Notes: generated by a model from the sequence alone, not told the origin. 64,000 nucleotides of DNA from Vreelandella nigrificans (GCF_002374315.1 NZ_NWUX01000017.1:1-64000), one strand, 5' to 3'; counted from the first letter of the stretch, positions 1 through 8,708 are shown. Numbers and translations are program-made.

Positions 1-110
1 ATCAGCTCAAAGGGCTGGGAGAGCGCTTCGCGGTGGGTAAAATCAATCACCGCGATATCATCAACGCCGGGTAGCGTTAGGGTGAATTGCAGGCCTGTAC
101 CATTGGCCAT
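1..110 (-). CDS. vgrG: VgrG-type T6SS spike protein, N-terminal fragment
   Basis: Only the first 36 codons are inside the window; the gene runs off the left edge. The N-terminus MANGTGLQFTLTLPG followed by an FTHREALSQPFEL segment is the usual opening of VgrG/Rhs-associated proteins, which form the tip of the type VI secretion tube. The ATG at 110-108 has a strong GGAGG five to six bases upstream, which fixes the start. No other T6SS gene is visible here, so it may be an orphan vgrG island or the edge of a cluster to the left. The family call rests on a short stretch. Confidence 0.72.
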   Translation of the reverse strand, partial: MANGTGLQFTLTLPGVDDIAVIDFTHREALSQPFEL

Positions 111-203
111 CGCTCCCTCCTTGGATCGTTACTAGTAAATAAGAAACGATCAGGATAACGAGGCAGGCGCGAAGCGCAACCTGTGGAGGACACAAAGCGG
201 CAA

Positions 204-234
204 TCTCTTACATCGTTGTAAGAGATCTCTTACA
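204..234. repeat. Triple palindromic 9-mer upstream of vgrG
   Basis: Three abutting copies of a 9-mer: TCTCTTACA at 204-212, its reverse complement TGTAAGAGA at 217-225, then TCTCTTACA at 226-234. Copies two and three form a perfect 18-bp palindrome; copies one and two form a hairpin with a TCGT loop. It lies about 95-125 bases upstream of the vgrG start, where an operator or an RNA structure could act. Function is not known. Confidence 0.6.
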
Positions 235-339
235 AAAATCCACTTCAAACTCATCAATTACGAAGAAAAATTAAACAAGCCAGGAGTCTGAAGCCAAGCA
301 ACAGAGTCACCAAGGTTCAGCATAAAAGCACAAGCACCC

Positions 340-1014
340 TTAACGCCTTAAAATAACCAACCAGCGACCTAGATTCAGGATGCTGGCGAGCGATGCGGCT
401 ACGTAGGTAAAGGCACAAGCAGTGAGTACGTGGCGAGCGCCGGGCATATCGTAAGGCGGCACATACTCTTTGAGCAGTGGTAGAGCCCGGTTAAAGCTGG
501 CATCGAACTCTACAGGTAACGTTACCAGATGTACTAGCGCAGCAGTGCCAAAACTAATCACTGCCATCGCAATGATGGCCGCCAGCCCGCCGGGCAACCG
601 CGTGAGCACAAATAGGAAAGGGGCAGCCATCATTAAAATTGCGCCCAGCTTTTCGGCTTTCTGCGCCACTTGCACTAACCGGCTGCGGGCCAGCAGGGGC
701 GTGTAGCCTTCATGGTGCTGAATGGCATGTCCCACTTCGTGAGCGGCCACCGTTACTGCCGTCAGCGAACGGCCATCGTAATTATCGGGAGAGAGGCGTA
801 CGCAGCGGGTTTCAGGGTCGTAATGATCACCAAACTCTGTGCGCTCAACACTGACGCCTTCTATACCTAAACGGCGTAACAAGTGGTCAGCAAGCTCTGC
901 GCCGGTGCCAGGGTAATCATCACGGCCGCGGGTATGACGCTTTAGCACCCATTTCGCCCACATATTAGGCAATACAAAAATGGCCAACGCCAACACAATG
1001 AATACTATAAACAT
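340..1014 (-). CDS. Membrane zinc metallopeptidase (YugP-like)
   Basis: Predicted membrane-anchored neutral zinc protease of the YugP/Zn_peptidase_2 family. The protein starts with a hydrophobic segment (MFIVFIVLALAIFVLP) and has the metal-binding motif HEVGHAIQHHEGY near residue 92 of the 224-residue form. Two more hydrophobic helices follow, and an LPVEFDAS segment (Glu near 169) could give the third zinc ligand. The chosen ATG at 1014 has GAGG five bases upstream. An in-frame GTG at 1074 would add 20 residues but has no clear ribosome site. The gene stands alone between vgrG and the App1-like gene. The physiological substrate of this family is poorly known. Confidence 0.82.
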   Translation of the reverse strand: MFIVFIVLALAIFVLPNMWAKWVLKRHTRGRDDYPGTGAELADHLLRRLGIEGVSVERTEFGDHYDPETRCVRLSPDNYDGRSLTAVTVAAHEVGHAIQHHEGYTPLLARSRLVQVAQKAEKLGAILMMAAPFLFVLTRLPGGLAAIIAMAVISFGTAALVHLVTLPVEFDASFNRALPLLKEYVPPYDMPGARHVLTACAFTYVAASLASILNLGRWLVILRR

Positions 1015-1160
1015 AATAACCTCGAGCGTAACAACCCAGGGTATATCAACCCCGTAACCATGGGCATTCACCACTCATAAAAGCTAACTAGTTGACCCCT
1101 TTGTAAGCGCTTAGTTTTACCACGACCGTAGTGGCGCACATAACGGGGCTAATACGCAGC

Positions 1161-2279
1161 TTAAGCAGGGTCGTTTTGCTGCTCGTCAACATCTCGCTGT
1201 ACAGCTTGCAGCCCTCTGGCAGAAATATCTCCCTGGGCATAAGCGTGCTCGGCTATCAGAACACTGTCTGCTGCCAGCACCAGCTCACAGTCAGTATGCG
1301 CTAGCTCATCGCGTAAGCGCTGAATAGCCTGCTCCCGTTTGGGGTCTTGATCAACCCGACGGATATAGATCGCCTTGATACGCCCAGGATAGGCTTTCAC
1401 CACTTCCGTATAGACCTCAGGGTCATGCTGGCCGCTATCACCAATCAAGATACAGGGCATATCGCTATAGAGCGCTAACATGCGGTCGATTAAATCGCGC
1501 TTATGGGCCTCAGCCCGCCGTGGCCATGGTTTGCGCCATGAGATGCCCCACTCGCGCAGAAAGAGGATAGGACCCACAGGAATGCGGTTAAGCTGAAAGA
1601 AAGTTTCCAGCATTTCATAAATAGCCCAAGGGCCTCTAGAAACATACAGAATAGGCCGCTCGGCCTTTTCGCTTTTACCGCGATACAACGCTTGATAAAG
1701 TGAGGCAACCCCCGGGAATGCCGTACGACGATGGGGTTTACGCACAAATAGTCGGTAAAGCATTTTGAGCTTTTCTGCCACACCGGTGAACATGACCGTA
1801 TCGTCGATATCACTAATGACCAACAGATCTGCCTCGGGAGGAGGCACATAAATCTCCACGTTAGTACGAACCGGTGGATATCCTTTCGCATGAACCATTA
1901 TATCGGCACGATGCCAGGAAACATCTACCGGAAGCGCGGAACTGACCGGTAGTTGAGCGTCAAAGTAGCCATCACGATCGGTAGTAATACATAGCTGGTT
2001 GTTGCCTATGCGAATGTCTACTCTGGCATCCGCCAACCCCCGCCTAAAGATACGCCGCGCTACATCTGCAGTGTCCCGTAGCACCCCGCGCCGAGGAATA
2101 GCGCGACCAAGAGCAGCCTGACGAAACACCCGCCCCATCACAAAAACTTCTCGCGAAGAGCCATAGCCTCGGTAAGGATGAACCATCACACCACCCTGCC
2201 CACTGTTCTGCTTCATGGGCTTGGCGACCACATGCACAAGTCGTTTGGCAAAACTTATCCAGTGCTGATACCACGACAT
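1161..2279 (-). CDS. App1-type phosphatase (DUF2183)
   Basis: HAD-like phosphatase of the App1 family, whose yeast member is a phosphatidate phosphatase. The catalytic DxDxT motif is seen as SDIDDTVMFTG near residues 156-166, followed by the family segments YVSRGPWAIYEMLE, HKRDLIDRM and ILIGDSGQHDPEVY. A beta-rich region of about 100 residues before the motif fits the family's N-terminal domain. An in-frame GTG at 2288 would add three residues; neither start has a convincing ribosome site. It is a single-gene unit. The phospholipid substrate is inferred from the eukaryotic relative and is not proven for bacteria. Confidence 0.83.
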   Translation of the reverse strand: MSWYQHWISFAKRLVHVVAKPMKQNSGQGGVMVHPYRGYGSSREVFVMGRVFRQAALGRAIPRRGVLRDTADVARRIFRRGLADARVDIRIGNNQLCITTDRDGYFDAQLPVSSALPVDVSWHRADIMVHAKGYPPVRTNVEIYVPPPEADLLVISDIDDTVMFTGVAEKLKMLYRLFVRKPHRRTAFPGVASLYQALYRGKSEKAERPILYVSRGPWAIYEMLETFFQLNRIPVGPILFLREWGISWRKPWPRRAEAHKRDLIDRMLALYSDMPCILIGDSGQHDPEVYTEVVKAYPGRIKAIYIRRVDQDPKREQAIQRLRDELAHTDCELVLAADSVLIAEHAYAQGDISARGLQAVQRDVDEQQNDPA

Positions 2280-2436
2280 TAAGAGCACATACCGAAGTAG
2301 CAGCGCAGCTTATATTTAGCGCGGATTAAGTGGTTCATCATGCTCTCCTTATCCTGATGGGGCCTAGGCCTGCAATCCTTGTCCAGTGTGGCGGATCTTA
2401 TACTGTCGTCAAGCGATACAGATGGAAACAACACGT

Positions 2437-3318
2437 TCAAGCATTGTACAGCACCTTGCCTAAACCACTGACCTCGTAGCCGTCTAGGGCATTGGCCCTT
2501 TGAGCAAAGCGTTCCTGCCGTGCGAATGCAAAAAGCGCCTGCACTGCTGGCTCGAAGTAGCTATGCCGGTGCATCACTAGATCAAACGACTCCTCAATTA
2601 GCGGTATAAAACTTATTTGCTGGCGCTTGGCAGCAGCTTTCACTCCCACCCCTACATCCGCCTCGCCCTGGGAGATGCTTAGCGCTAAGTCATCTTCGCT
2701 AAGCGACGCGTGAGCCGCCCAAGTAAGTGTGCGGTGCTCAATACCCGCCTGCTGTAGCAGGCAGCGCAGTAGCTGTGCCGCACCGGCATCCGGCTGACGA
2801 TGGGCAATAGTGATTTGCTTATGGGCAATATCCTTGAGCGTTCGAATATCATGCGGATTACCTTTTGCTACCAGCAACCCCTGCTGGCGCTTCGCCCAGT
2901 GCAGCACAATCAGGTCCCGAATGCCGCTAAGCCCCAGCGCGGCGGGTTCGTTATAACGCCCGGTTGCCGGATTGAGCAGATGGATCCCTGCCAGCATTGC
3001 CCGCCCCTCTAATAAGCGGCGTACGCCATCGCCGCTACCGTGGCAAATCGTTGCTAAATCGCTGCCGCTCTCTCGAACCACCCACTCTAATAGTGGGTCT
3101 TGGCTTCCTGCTAATACTAGCGGTAGCGGCGAGCGCTGCGCTTGGTCGCCCGATAAATGGCTGAGTACCCACATATCAATATGCTGACGGGGAAAGAGCA
3201 GCTTACCCGTGGCCCGGCTGCAGGGAATCTGCCCTTGGCGCACCAGATCGTACACCTTGCGCTCTTTTAAACGCAGGTAATCTGCCACCTCTGCCGTAGT
3301 GAGATACTCCCTTAACAT
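2437..3318 (-). CDS. HTH / substrate-binding-like regulator beside tup genes
   Basis: One-component transcriptional regulator. Residues 1-50 form an excisionase/MerR-like helix-turn-helix (LTTAEVADYLRLKERKVYDL). The rest resembles a periplasmic binding protein that lost its signal peptide (PBP_like_2 type; VLAGSQDPLLEWVV, GEADVGVGVKAAA). Proteins of this architecture commonly neighbour molybdate or tungstate transporters and are thought to sense the oxyanion. It is divergent from tupBCA across a 188-bp promoter region, so control of tup is the simplest inference. The ATG at 3318 has AGAGG six bases upstream. No operator could be assigned by eye. Confidence 0.8.
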   Translation of the reverse strand: MLREYLTTAEVADYLRLKERKVYDLVRQGQIPCSRATGKLLFPRQHIDMWVLSHLSGDQAQRSPLPLVLAGSQDPLLEWVVRESGSDLATICHGSGDGVRRLLEGRAMLAGIHLLNPATGRYNEPAALGLSGIRDLIVLHWAKRQQGLLVAKGNPHDIRTLKDIAHKQITIAHRQPDAGAAQLLRCLLQQAGIEHRTLTWAAHASLSEDDLALSISQGEADVGVGVKAAAKRQQISFIPLIEESFDLVMHRHSYFEPAVQALFAFARQERFAQRANALDGYEVSGLGKVLYNA

Positions 3319-3506
3319 GGCATACCTCTATCTCTAATTGCATAATACTGTATAGCACTGCATATATTTCAGCCTTAGGTGCATTGTGGTCAATTTACCT
3401 ACATTATGCTTTTTAATTCAGGGCTTATGTTTCCCCCCTGCGCTGTTAATCACCACTGCATCTTTAACCACAGCTCCAATGTACAAAAACATAAAGGCGG
3501 GATGTT

Positions 3507-4211
3507 ATGTCACCAGGCGATAACCCCTTTTATACCGCGCTTACCCTAATTCTAAGTATGGACCAGGGGTTATTCGCGATTGTGATTCTATCGCTTAAGG
3601 TATCGCTGTTCGCGGTGCTCATCGCCAGCATACTGGCGTTGCCGTTAGGCGCAGCGCTGGCGCTATGGCACTTTCCCGGCCGCAATGCACTGATTGTACT
3701 GCTCAATGCATTAATGGGCCTGCCCCCTGTCGTGGCCGGGCTGTGTGTTTATCTGTTGCTTTCCCGTGCAGGGCCGCTGGGCCAGTTTGGGCTATTGTTT
3801 ACGCCCACGGCTATGGTTATTGCCCAAGTCATTCTGGTATTTCCAATTATCGCTGCACTTACCCGCCAACAAGTTGAAGCACTGCATAGCGAGTACGCTG
3901 AACAGCTACGCTCCTTGGGGCTTAATCAACTCCGTATGATGCCAACACTTCTATGGGATGCACGTTTCAGTCTTTTAACCGTGATCCTGGCAGGCTTTGG
4001 CCGCGCCAGTGCAGAAGTCGGCGCAGTGATGATTGTTGGCGGCAATATTGATGGCGTTACTCGTGTGATGACCACCAGCATTGTGCTGGAGACCAGTAAA
4101 GGCAACCTAGCACTGGCATTAGGCTTAGGCATTGTGCTGCTCACCCTTGTCACACTAATCAACGCTCTGGCGCATTTAGTCAGCGAGACCTCCAAGAGGC
4201 GGCTAGGATGA
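3507..4211 (+). CDS. tupB: Tungstate ABC transporter permease TupB
   Basis: Inner-membrane permease of the tungstate importer. It is hydrophobic throughout, with about five to six membrane helices and an ABC permease coupling loop (EYAEQLRSLGLNQL) near residues 131-144 that should dock on the ATPase. Length (234 aa) is normal. The start has GGCGGG upstream. The stop overlaps the tupC start as ATGA, indicating translational coupling. It could be assigned to the wider molybdate/tungstate group on sequence alone, but the tupA neighbour points to tungstate. Confidence 0.88.
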   Translation: MSPGDNPFYTALTLILSMDQGLFAIVILSLKVSLFAVLIASILALPLGAALALWHFPGRNALIVLLNALMGLPPVVAGLCVYLLLSRAGPLGQFGLLFTPTAMVIAQVILVFPIIAALTRQQVEALHSEYAEQLRSLGLNQLRMMPTLLWDARFSLLTVILAGFGRASAEVGAVMIVGGNIDGVTRVMTTSIVLETSKGNLALALGLGIVLLTLVTLINALAHLVSETSKRRLG

Positions 4212-5038
4212 GCACGCCTCTTGGATCTCCTGCTATGTCACCTACTTCCGAGTCACCTACTTCCGAGTCACCTGCTGCCGAGTCACCTGCTGTCGAGCCA
4301 TCTTCTACCATGGCATCTCCTATTATGCCGATAGCTACGTCTAGCGTACCGACACTCTGCATTGACCAGGTTAGCTTCGAGCACCGCGGCAATCGGCTAT
4401 TGGCCCCCACTACACTGTCACTTTCAGGTTGCCAGCGCACGCTGATTATGGGCCCTAACGGCGCGGGTAAAAGCCTATTAATGCGCTTGGCTCATGGCTT
4501 GCTACGCCCTAGTAGTGGCCAAGTCGTATGGGAAGGCCAAACACCTGTACAGGCGATGGTATTTCAGCGCCCAGTGCTCCTGCGCCGATCGGCTCTAGAT
4601 AATCTAACTTATGCTTTGGCAGTGCGTCAGGTACCCCGTCACCAGCGCAAAGCTCTGGCCCTGCAAGCACTAGAAAAGTTTGGCTTGGCAGCGCTTGCCA
4701 AGCGGCCAGCCCGGGTACTTTCTGGTGGTGAACAGCAGCGACTTACGTTAGCCCGCGCCTGGTTGCTTAATCCCCAAGTGCTGTTTTTAGATGAGCCGAC
4801 GTCGGCACTAGACCCTGCTGCGATCAAAGCCGTTGAAGATGCAGTGCTTGAATTTCATCGCAGCGGCACACGCATCGTCATGACTACTCATGATCTTCAC
4901 CAGGCGCGCCGACTAGCCGATAACGTAGTGTTTATGCATAACGGCGCATTGCTCGAACACTCTCCCGCCGAAGCCTTTTTTTCCTCTCCCACCTCAAGTG
5001 AGGCAGCAGCCTTCGTTCGTGGCGAACTGGTTTGGTAA
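4208..5038 (+). CDS. tupC: Tungstate ABC transporter ATPase TupC, with repeat-rich N-terminus
   Basis: Cytoplasmic ATPase of the tungstate importer. Walker A is GPNGAGKS at residues 82-89, followed by the signature LSGGEQQRL, Walker B VLFLDEPTSALD and a switch histidine in TTHDLHQA. The ABC domain proper begins near residue 47. The first 46 residues are a Pro/Ser/Glu-rich extension built from a 15-bp DNA repeat (PTSES, PTSES, PAAES, PAVEP), which is not usual in this family. The start at 4208 overlaps the tupB stop; in-frame ATGs at about codons 10, 35 and 40 could give shorter products. Operon tupB-tupC-tupA. Confidence 0.87.
   Translation: MSTPLGSPAMSPTSESPTSESPAAESPAVEPSSTMASPIMPIATSSVPTLCIDQVSFEHRGNRLLAPTTLSLSGCQRTLIMGPNGAGKSLLMRLAHGLLRPSSGQVVWEGQTPVQAMVFQRPVLLRRSALDNLTYALAVRQVPRHQRKALALQALEKFGLAALAKRPARVLSGGEQQRLTLARAWLLNPQVLFLDEPTSALDPAAIKAVEDAVLEFHRSGTRIVMTTHDLHQARRLADNVVFMHNGALLEHSPAEAFFSSPTSSEAAAFVRGELVW
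4241..4300 (+). repeat. 15-bp tandem repeat, 4 copies, in frame in tupC
   Basis: Units start at 4241, 4256, 4271 and 4286. The first two are identical (CCTACTTCCGAGTCA) and the last two are diverged. The unit is a multiple of three, so copy-number change would lengthen or shorten TupC without a frameshift. Confidence 0.9.
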
Positions 5039-5089
5039 TTCAAGACGAATAACACGAACAATGCTGGATAACATCCAAGGAGCATTAGC

Positions 5090-5908
5090 ATGAAAAACGC
5101 AATCGCATCTATAGCAGTTGGCGCTGTTGGGTTAATCACGAGCGGTTCCCTGATGGCAGCCGATAACTTCATCACTCTGGCCTCCACCACCTCTACTGAA
5201 AACTCTGGCCTGTTTGACGCTATTATTCCGGCGTTTGCCGAAGAGACAGGGATTGCCGTGCGCGTGATAGCGGTAGGCACCGGCCAGGCGTTTGAAATTG
5301 CTCGACGTGGCGATGTCGACAGCTTGCTGGTGCACGATACTCTAGGCGAACAGCAGTTTATTGCCGATGGTTATGCCAGCGAACGCCTTGATGTGATGTA
5401 TAACGACTTTATCATTGTGGGGCCAAGCAACGACCCTGCGGGGATTGCTGAAACCGACAGCGTGACTGATGCATTTGCACGTATCGCAAACAGTGAGTCC
5501 CCCTTTGCATCACGGGGCGATGACAGCGGCACTCATCGTGCCGAACTGCGCCTGTGGGAGGACGCAGGCGTTATCCCACAGGGCGAGTGGTACCGCGAGC
5601 TGGGCAGTGGCATGGGGCCAACGCTCAATACAGCAGCAGGCATGAATGCCTACAGCTTTACCGACCGTGCTACCTGGGTAGCCTTTCAAAACCCACAAGA
5701 CTTAACGCTGCTATTTGAAGGCGATAATGCCCTATTTAACCAATACGGCAGCCTACTGCTTTCAGAACAACAGCATCCCCACCTGAAACACGATTTAGCG
5801 AGCCAATGGCATCAGTGGCTAGTCTCTGAAGCGGGTCAGCAAGCGATTGCCGATTTCACCGTTAACGACCAGCCGTTATTCTTCCCTAACGCTAAGCACA
5901 GAGAGTAA
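5090..5908 (+). CDS. tupA: Tungstate-binding periplasmic protein TupA
   Basis: Exported high-affinity oxyanion-binding protein. Residues 1-24 are a Sec signal peptide ending SLMAAD. The hallmark TupA segment STTSTENSGL follows at about 32-41, and RRGDVDSLLVHD and DDSGTHRAEL are further family segments that line the anion pocket. Length (272 aa) is normal. The start has AAGGAGC seven bases upstream. It is the last gene of tupBCA. Tungstate would feed tungsten or molybdenum enzymes; none is encoded in this window. Confidence 0.92.
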   Translation: MKNAIASIAVGAVGLITSGSLMAADNFITLASTTSTENSGLFDAIIPAFAEETGIAVRVIAVGTGQAFEIARRGDVDSLLVHDTLGEQQFIADGYASERLDVMYNDFIIVGPSNDPAGIAETDSVTDAFARIANSESPFASRGDDSGTHRAELRLWEDAGVIPQGEWYRELGSGMGPTLNTAAGMNAYSFTDRATWVAFQNPQDLTLLFEGDNALFNQYGSLLLSEQQHPHLKHDLASQWHQWLVSEAGQQAIADFTVNDQPLFFPNAKHRE

Positions 5909-5914
5909 CGCCGA

Positions 5915-5942
5915 AGAGTAGCTTTTCTAGAGTAGCTTTTCT
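5915..5942. repeat. 14-bp tandem duplication after tupA
   Basis: AGAGTAGCTTTTCT occurs twice in a row (5915-5928 and 5929-5942), seven bases after the tupA stop codon. Confidence 0.85.
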
Positions 5943-5956
5943 AATGACGCCTTTAA

Positions 5957-5981
5957 GCGCGCCCCACTCTGCGGGGCGCGC
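5957..5981. terminator. GC-rich hairpin between convergent genes
   Basis: GCGCGCCCC and GGGGCGCGC form a perfect 9-bp stem with a 7-base loop, between the ends of tupA (+) and the binding-protein gene (-). No long T tract is present on either side, so it is probably a weak or bidirectional terminator. Confidence 0.55.
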
Positions 5982-5999
5982 ATGCCTAGCGGGCACTGA

Positions 6000-7586
6000 T
6001 CAGCTAGCTAGCCACATTTTTTCAACTGAGCGGGTAGCCACTTCTCCTGGCACATCGATGTAGCCATGTACATTTGCCCGATTCGCCGAAATTGAATCCA
6101 TATACAGCGGTGCGACGGTACTGCCTTCCTGCTGATACAAAAGCTGAATATCATGGTACATCTGCCGACGCTGAGCCTCATCCTGCTCGCCGCGCGCCGC
6201 GATAATTAGCTGGTCCAGCTGTTCATTGGCCCAGCGCGCTTCGTTCCAAGGAGCGTTAGAGATATTCACCATGGACAGGTAAGTATCTGCGGTGGGACGG
6301 CTCGACCAGCCCGAGGCGCAAAATTCATGCTGGCGCCACACTTCCGACCAATAGCCATCCGCAGGCACACGATTAACCTCCAACGGAATGCCCGCTCGTT
6401 TGGCCGACTGCTGGTAGAGTTCTGCTGCCGACACCGCCCCTTCAAAGGTCGCACCATCAGCTGCACTAAGCCGAATGGCTCGATCCAGCCCCGCCTTACG
6501 CCAGTGATAGAGCGCTTTATCCGGATCAAAGGCATGACTGGGCAGGTCATTAGTAAAATAGGGATTACTGGGGAAGAGTGGCGAGTCGTTGCCAACCTGG
6601 CCATAGCCCTGCACCAACAGGTTTAGCAGTTGCTCACGGTCCAGGGCAAACTTCATTGCCTGGCGCACATCTACATTATCAAACGGCGCACGGTCAGCGA
6701 GGCCAGGGAATGTCACCTGAAAGTTGCCCACATTACGGTTGATACGTACCGAGGATGCGCTCTCCAAGCGGCTCACAATACTGGGCGTGACTCGGTTAAC
6801 GAAGTGCACCGAACCGCTGATAAGTGCCGCAACCCGGGCACTGGAATCATTGAACGCACGGGTTTCAACACTATCGACAAAGGCACGATCACTCTTCCAG
6901 TAGTTCTCGTTACGCTTCACCAAGGTGCGCACCCCAGGCTCAAAACGCTCCAGCACGAAGGGACCGGTACCAATGCCCTGGTCGAAGTCAGCATCGGCGG
7001 GAGTAATCGCAAAGTTCACCTCGCCCAGCAAAAACGGCAGATCCATATTGGGTGCGGTCAGCGTAATTTGCACCTCATTACTACTAAGCGCAGTAATCTC
7101 GCTAACCTGCTCCATGTACCCTTTCACCGCCGAAGGCGAATCTTCCGCACGGTGATGGTTTAACGAATACACCACATCATCAGCGGTTAGTGTTTTACCG
7201 TTATGGAACGTTACGCCCTGGCGTAGCGTAAACACCCATTGCGTGGCATCCGTGGTATCCCAGGACTCAGCCAAGCCTGGCGCCAGCGACCCATCATCGT
7301 TTAGCTCGGTCAACGTATTAAACAGCTGACGGCCTATGTGATACATGTACTGCTCAAAATAGTAGGCAGGGTCTAGCCGGTCGCTGCTTGAGGCATTGTC
7401 AATGGCCAGAATTAGATGCCCACCACGCTGGGGTGTCAGGGCAGTATCTGCGCTTACACTGCCAGGAAGCAGTAAGCCACCTAAGGCGCTTGCTGATACT
7501 GATAGCGCTGCCGTTTGTTGTAAAAACTGGCGCCGCGTTACCCCTTTCAGTAGTGGCACTGAGGCTTCCTTATTCACTTTAGACAT
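6000..7586 (-). CDS. Tat-exported peptide-type ABC substrate-binding protein (orphan)
   Basis: Family 5 solute-binding protein (oligopeptide/dipeptide/nickel type) of 528 aa. The N-terminus has a twin-arginine signal (TRRQFLQQTAALS, arginines at 18-19) followed by a hydrophobic stretch and SVSAD. The mature part has the usual family blocks: LAESWDTTDATQWVFTLRQG, FHNGKTLTADDVVYSL and DVRQAMKFALDREQLL. No permease or ATPase gene is adjacent, so it either works with a transporter elsewhere or acts on its own. The next gene upstream on this strand is a homocysteine S-methyltransferase, but a shared role is not evident. The ligand cannot be inferred. Confidence 0.85.
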   Translation of the reverse strand: MSKVNKEASVPLLKGVTRRQFLQQTAALSVSASALGGLLLPGSVSADTALTPQRGGHLILAIDNASSSDRLDPAYYFEQYMYHIGRQLFNTLTELNDDGSLAPGLAESWDTTDATQWVFTLRQGVTFHNGKTLTADDVVYSLNHHRAEDSPSAVKGYMEQVSEITALSSNEVQITLTAPNMDLPFLLGEVNFAITPADADFDQGIGTGPFVLERFEPGVRTLVKRNENYWKSDRAFVDSVETRAFNDSSARVAALISGSVHFVNRVTPSIVSRLESASSVRINRNVGNFQVTFPGLADRAPFDNVDVRQAMKFALDREQLLNLLVQGYGQVGNDSPLFPSNPYFTNDLPSHAFDPDKALYHWRKAGLDRAIRLSAADGATFEGAVSAAELYQQSAKRAGIPLEVNRVPADGYWSEVWRQHEFCASGWSSRPTADTYLSMVNISNAPWNEARWANEQLDQLIIAARGEQDEAQRRQMYHDIQLLYQQEGSTVAPLYMDSISANRANVHGYIDVPGEVATRSVEKMWLAS

Positions 7587-7626
7587 AATTTTGACTTACC
7601 CTTATGCGAAACGTACAGGCCTGTTT

Positions 7627-8529
7627 TTACGCTTGGCTACGCGCGATGCGCGTGAGCATTTCGATATGTTCAGGACCAATGCCACAGCAACCACCGATCA
7701 TCGTAGCTCCTGCCGCTTGCCAACGCTGGGCAAACTCGGCATAAGCTTCTGCCCCAAGGTCATCACGCATATCGCTGACACCTGAATTAGCCGCAATACG
7801 GTTGCTCTGCGGCACAAAACTATTGGCATAAACCCCAAGACGCAGCTCAGCGCCCTTGGCGTCTATCGCAGCACGGGCACGCCGTATTGCTTCTTCCATC
7901 ACCTCAGCCTGACTGCAGTTAAACAGCAGCGCTTCACCGCCTGCAGCTACTACCGTGTCCACGGCACTCTCGATTGTTTCCCCTGAGCGCAGGGCGCAAG
8001 GCTGCTGGCTGCTTTCATCGGCATCCTGCAACGTAAAAGAGAACCAGCGGGGACGTTGATCATCACCTAATGCCTGCGCTACCGCCTTCGCTTCTTCAGT
8101 CGCGCTTAAGGTTTCAGCAAGCCAGACATCAACATAAGGGGCTTGTCCTTCAACCAGCGGGGCGAGTAGTTCGGGCGCACGTGCAGCATCGAATAACTCT
8201 GGCTGGTAAGAACCAAACAGTGGTGGCAACGAACCTGCCACTGTAACGCTGCGTGGCTGCCCCGTGACACTTTCTCTTGCCAATTTCCCGGCCAGGCTAG
8301 CCAGCTCAAGGCCACGTTCAGCAAAGCGTTCTTCACCGATATGAAACGGCACGACCGCATAGGCATTGGTCGTAATCACGTCGGCACCAGCATCAATAAA
8401 TGCCCTATGCGCTTGGGTCACCGTTTCTGGCGCTTCCATTAATGCTAACGCCGACCACTCTGGTTGCTGAAACGGCGCGCCCAAACGCTTCAGTTCACGC
8501 CCCAAACCACCGTCCAGAATAGTTAACAT
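7627..8529 (-). CDS. Homocysteine S-methyltransferase family protein
   Basis: Zinc-dependent methyltransferase domain that methylates homocysteine, typically from S-methylmethionine or a betaine, to give methionine. The protein (300 aa) opens MLTILDGGLGRELKRLG and carries the three zinc cysteines expected: one in LFNCSQ near residue 205 and a pair in GGCCG near 271-272. The ATG at 8529 has AAGGAAG upstream and gives the family-typical N-terminus; an in-frame GTG at 8565 would add 12 residues. Single gene. In a halophile a betaine or dimethylsulfonioproprionate-related donor is possible, but that is inference. Confidence 0.87.
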   Translation of the reverse strand: MLTILDGGLGRELKRLGAPFQQPEWSALALMEAPETVTQAHRAFIDAGADVITTNAYAVVPFHIGEERFAERGLELASLAGKLARESVTGQPRSVTVAGSLPPLFGSYQPELFDAARAPELLAPLVEGQAPYVDVWLAETLSATEEAKAVAQALGDDQRPRWFSFTLQDADESSQQPCALRSGETIESAVDTVVAAGGEALLFNCSQAEVMEEAIRRARAAIDAKGAELRLGVYANSFVPQSNRIAANSGVSDMRDDLGAEAYAEFAQRWQAAGATMIGGCCGIGPEHIEMLTRIARSQA

Positions 8530-8610
8530 ATCAATAGCTTCCTTAATCTCTTGATTAAACTTCACGTTTAAATGGGCGCTTCACTAATATCGTCCATCCG
8601 CGATAGCAAT

Positions 8611-8657
8611 TAATTAAAAAAACCTGCTGCCAGCGATCAAATGTCGCTAACAGCAGG
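8611..8657 (-). terminator. Rho-independent terminator of cysDN
   Basis: On the minus strand a stem of CCTGCTG/CAGCAGG, with inner AGCGA/TCGCT pairing and a 7-base loop, is followed directly by TTTTTTTAATTAA. It lies about 210 bases beyond the cysN stop. Confidence 0.85.
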
Positions 8658-8678
8658 CTTGGGATGCGCCCTACTCAT

Positions 8679-8708
8679 GCACCTTACTCACATACATTAG
8701 TAAGGTGC
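8679..8708. terminator. 10-bp perfect hairpin downstream of cysN
   Basis: GCACCTTACT and AGTAAGGTGC form a perfect 10-bp stem with a 10-base loop. There is no T tract, so it may stabilise the mRNA 3' end or add to the terminator that follows it. Confidence 0.5.

Noticed and set aside
6630..7163. Plus-strand open frame opposite the binding-protein gene
   Set aside because: Antisense to a confident family 5 binding protein; no ribosome site and no domain.
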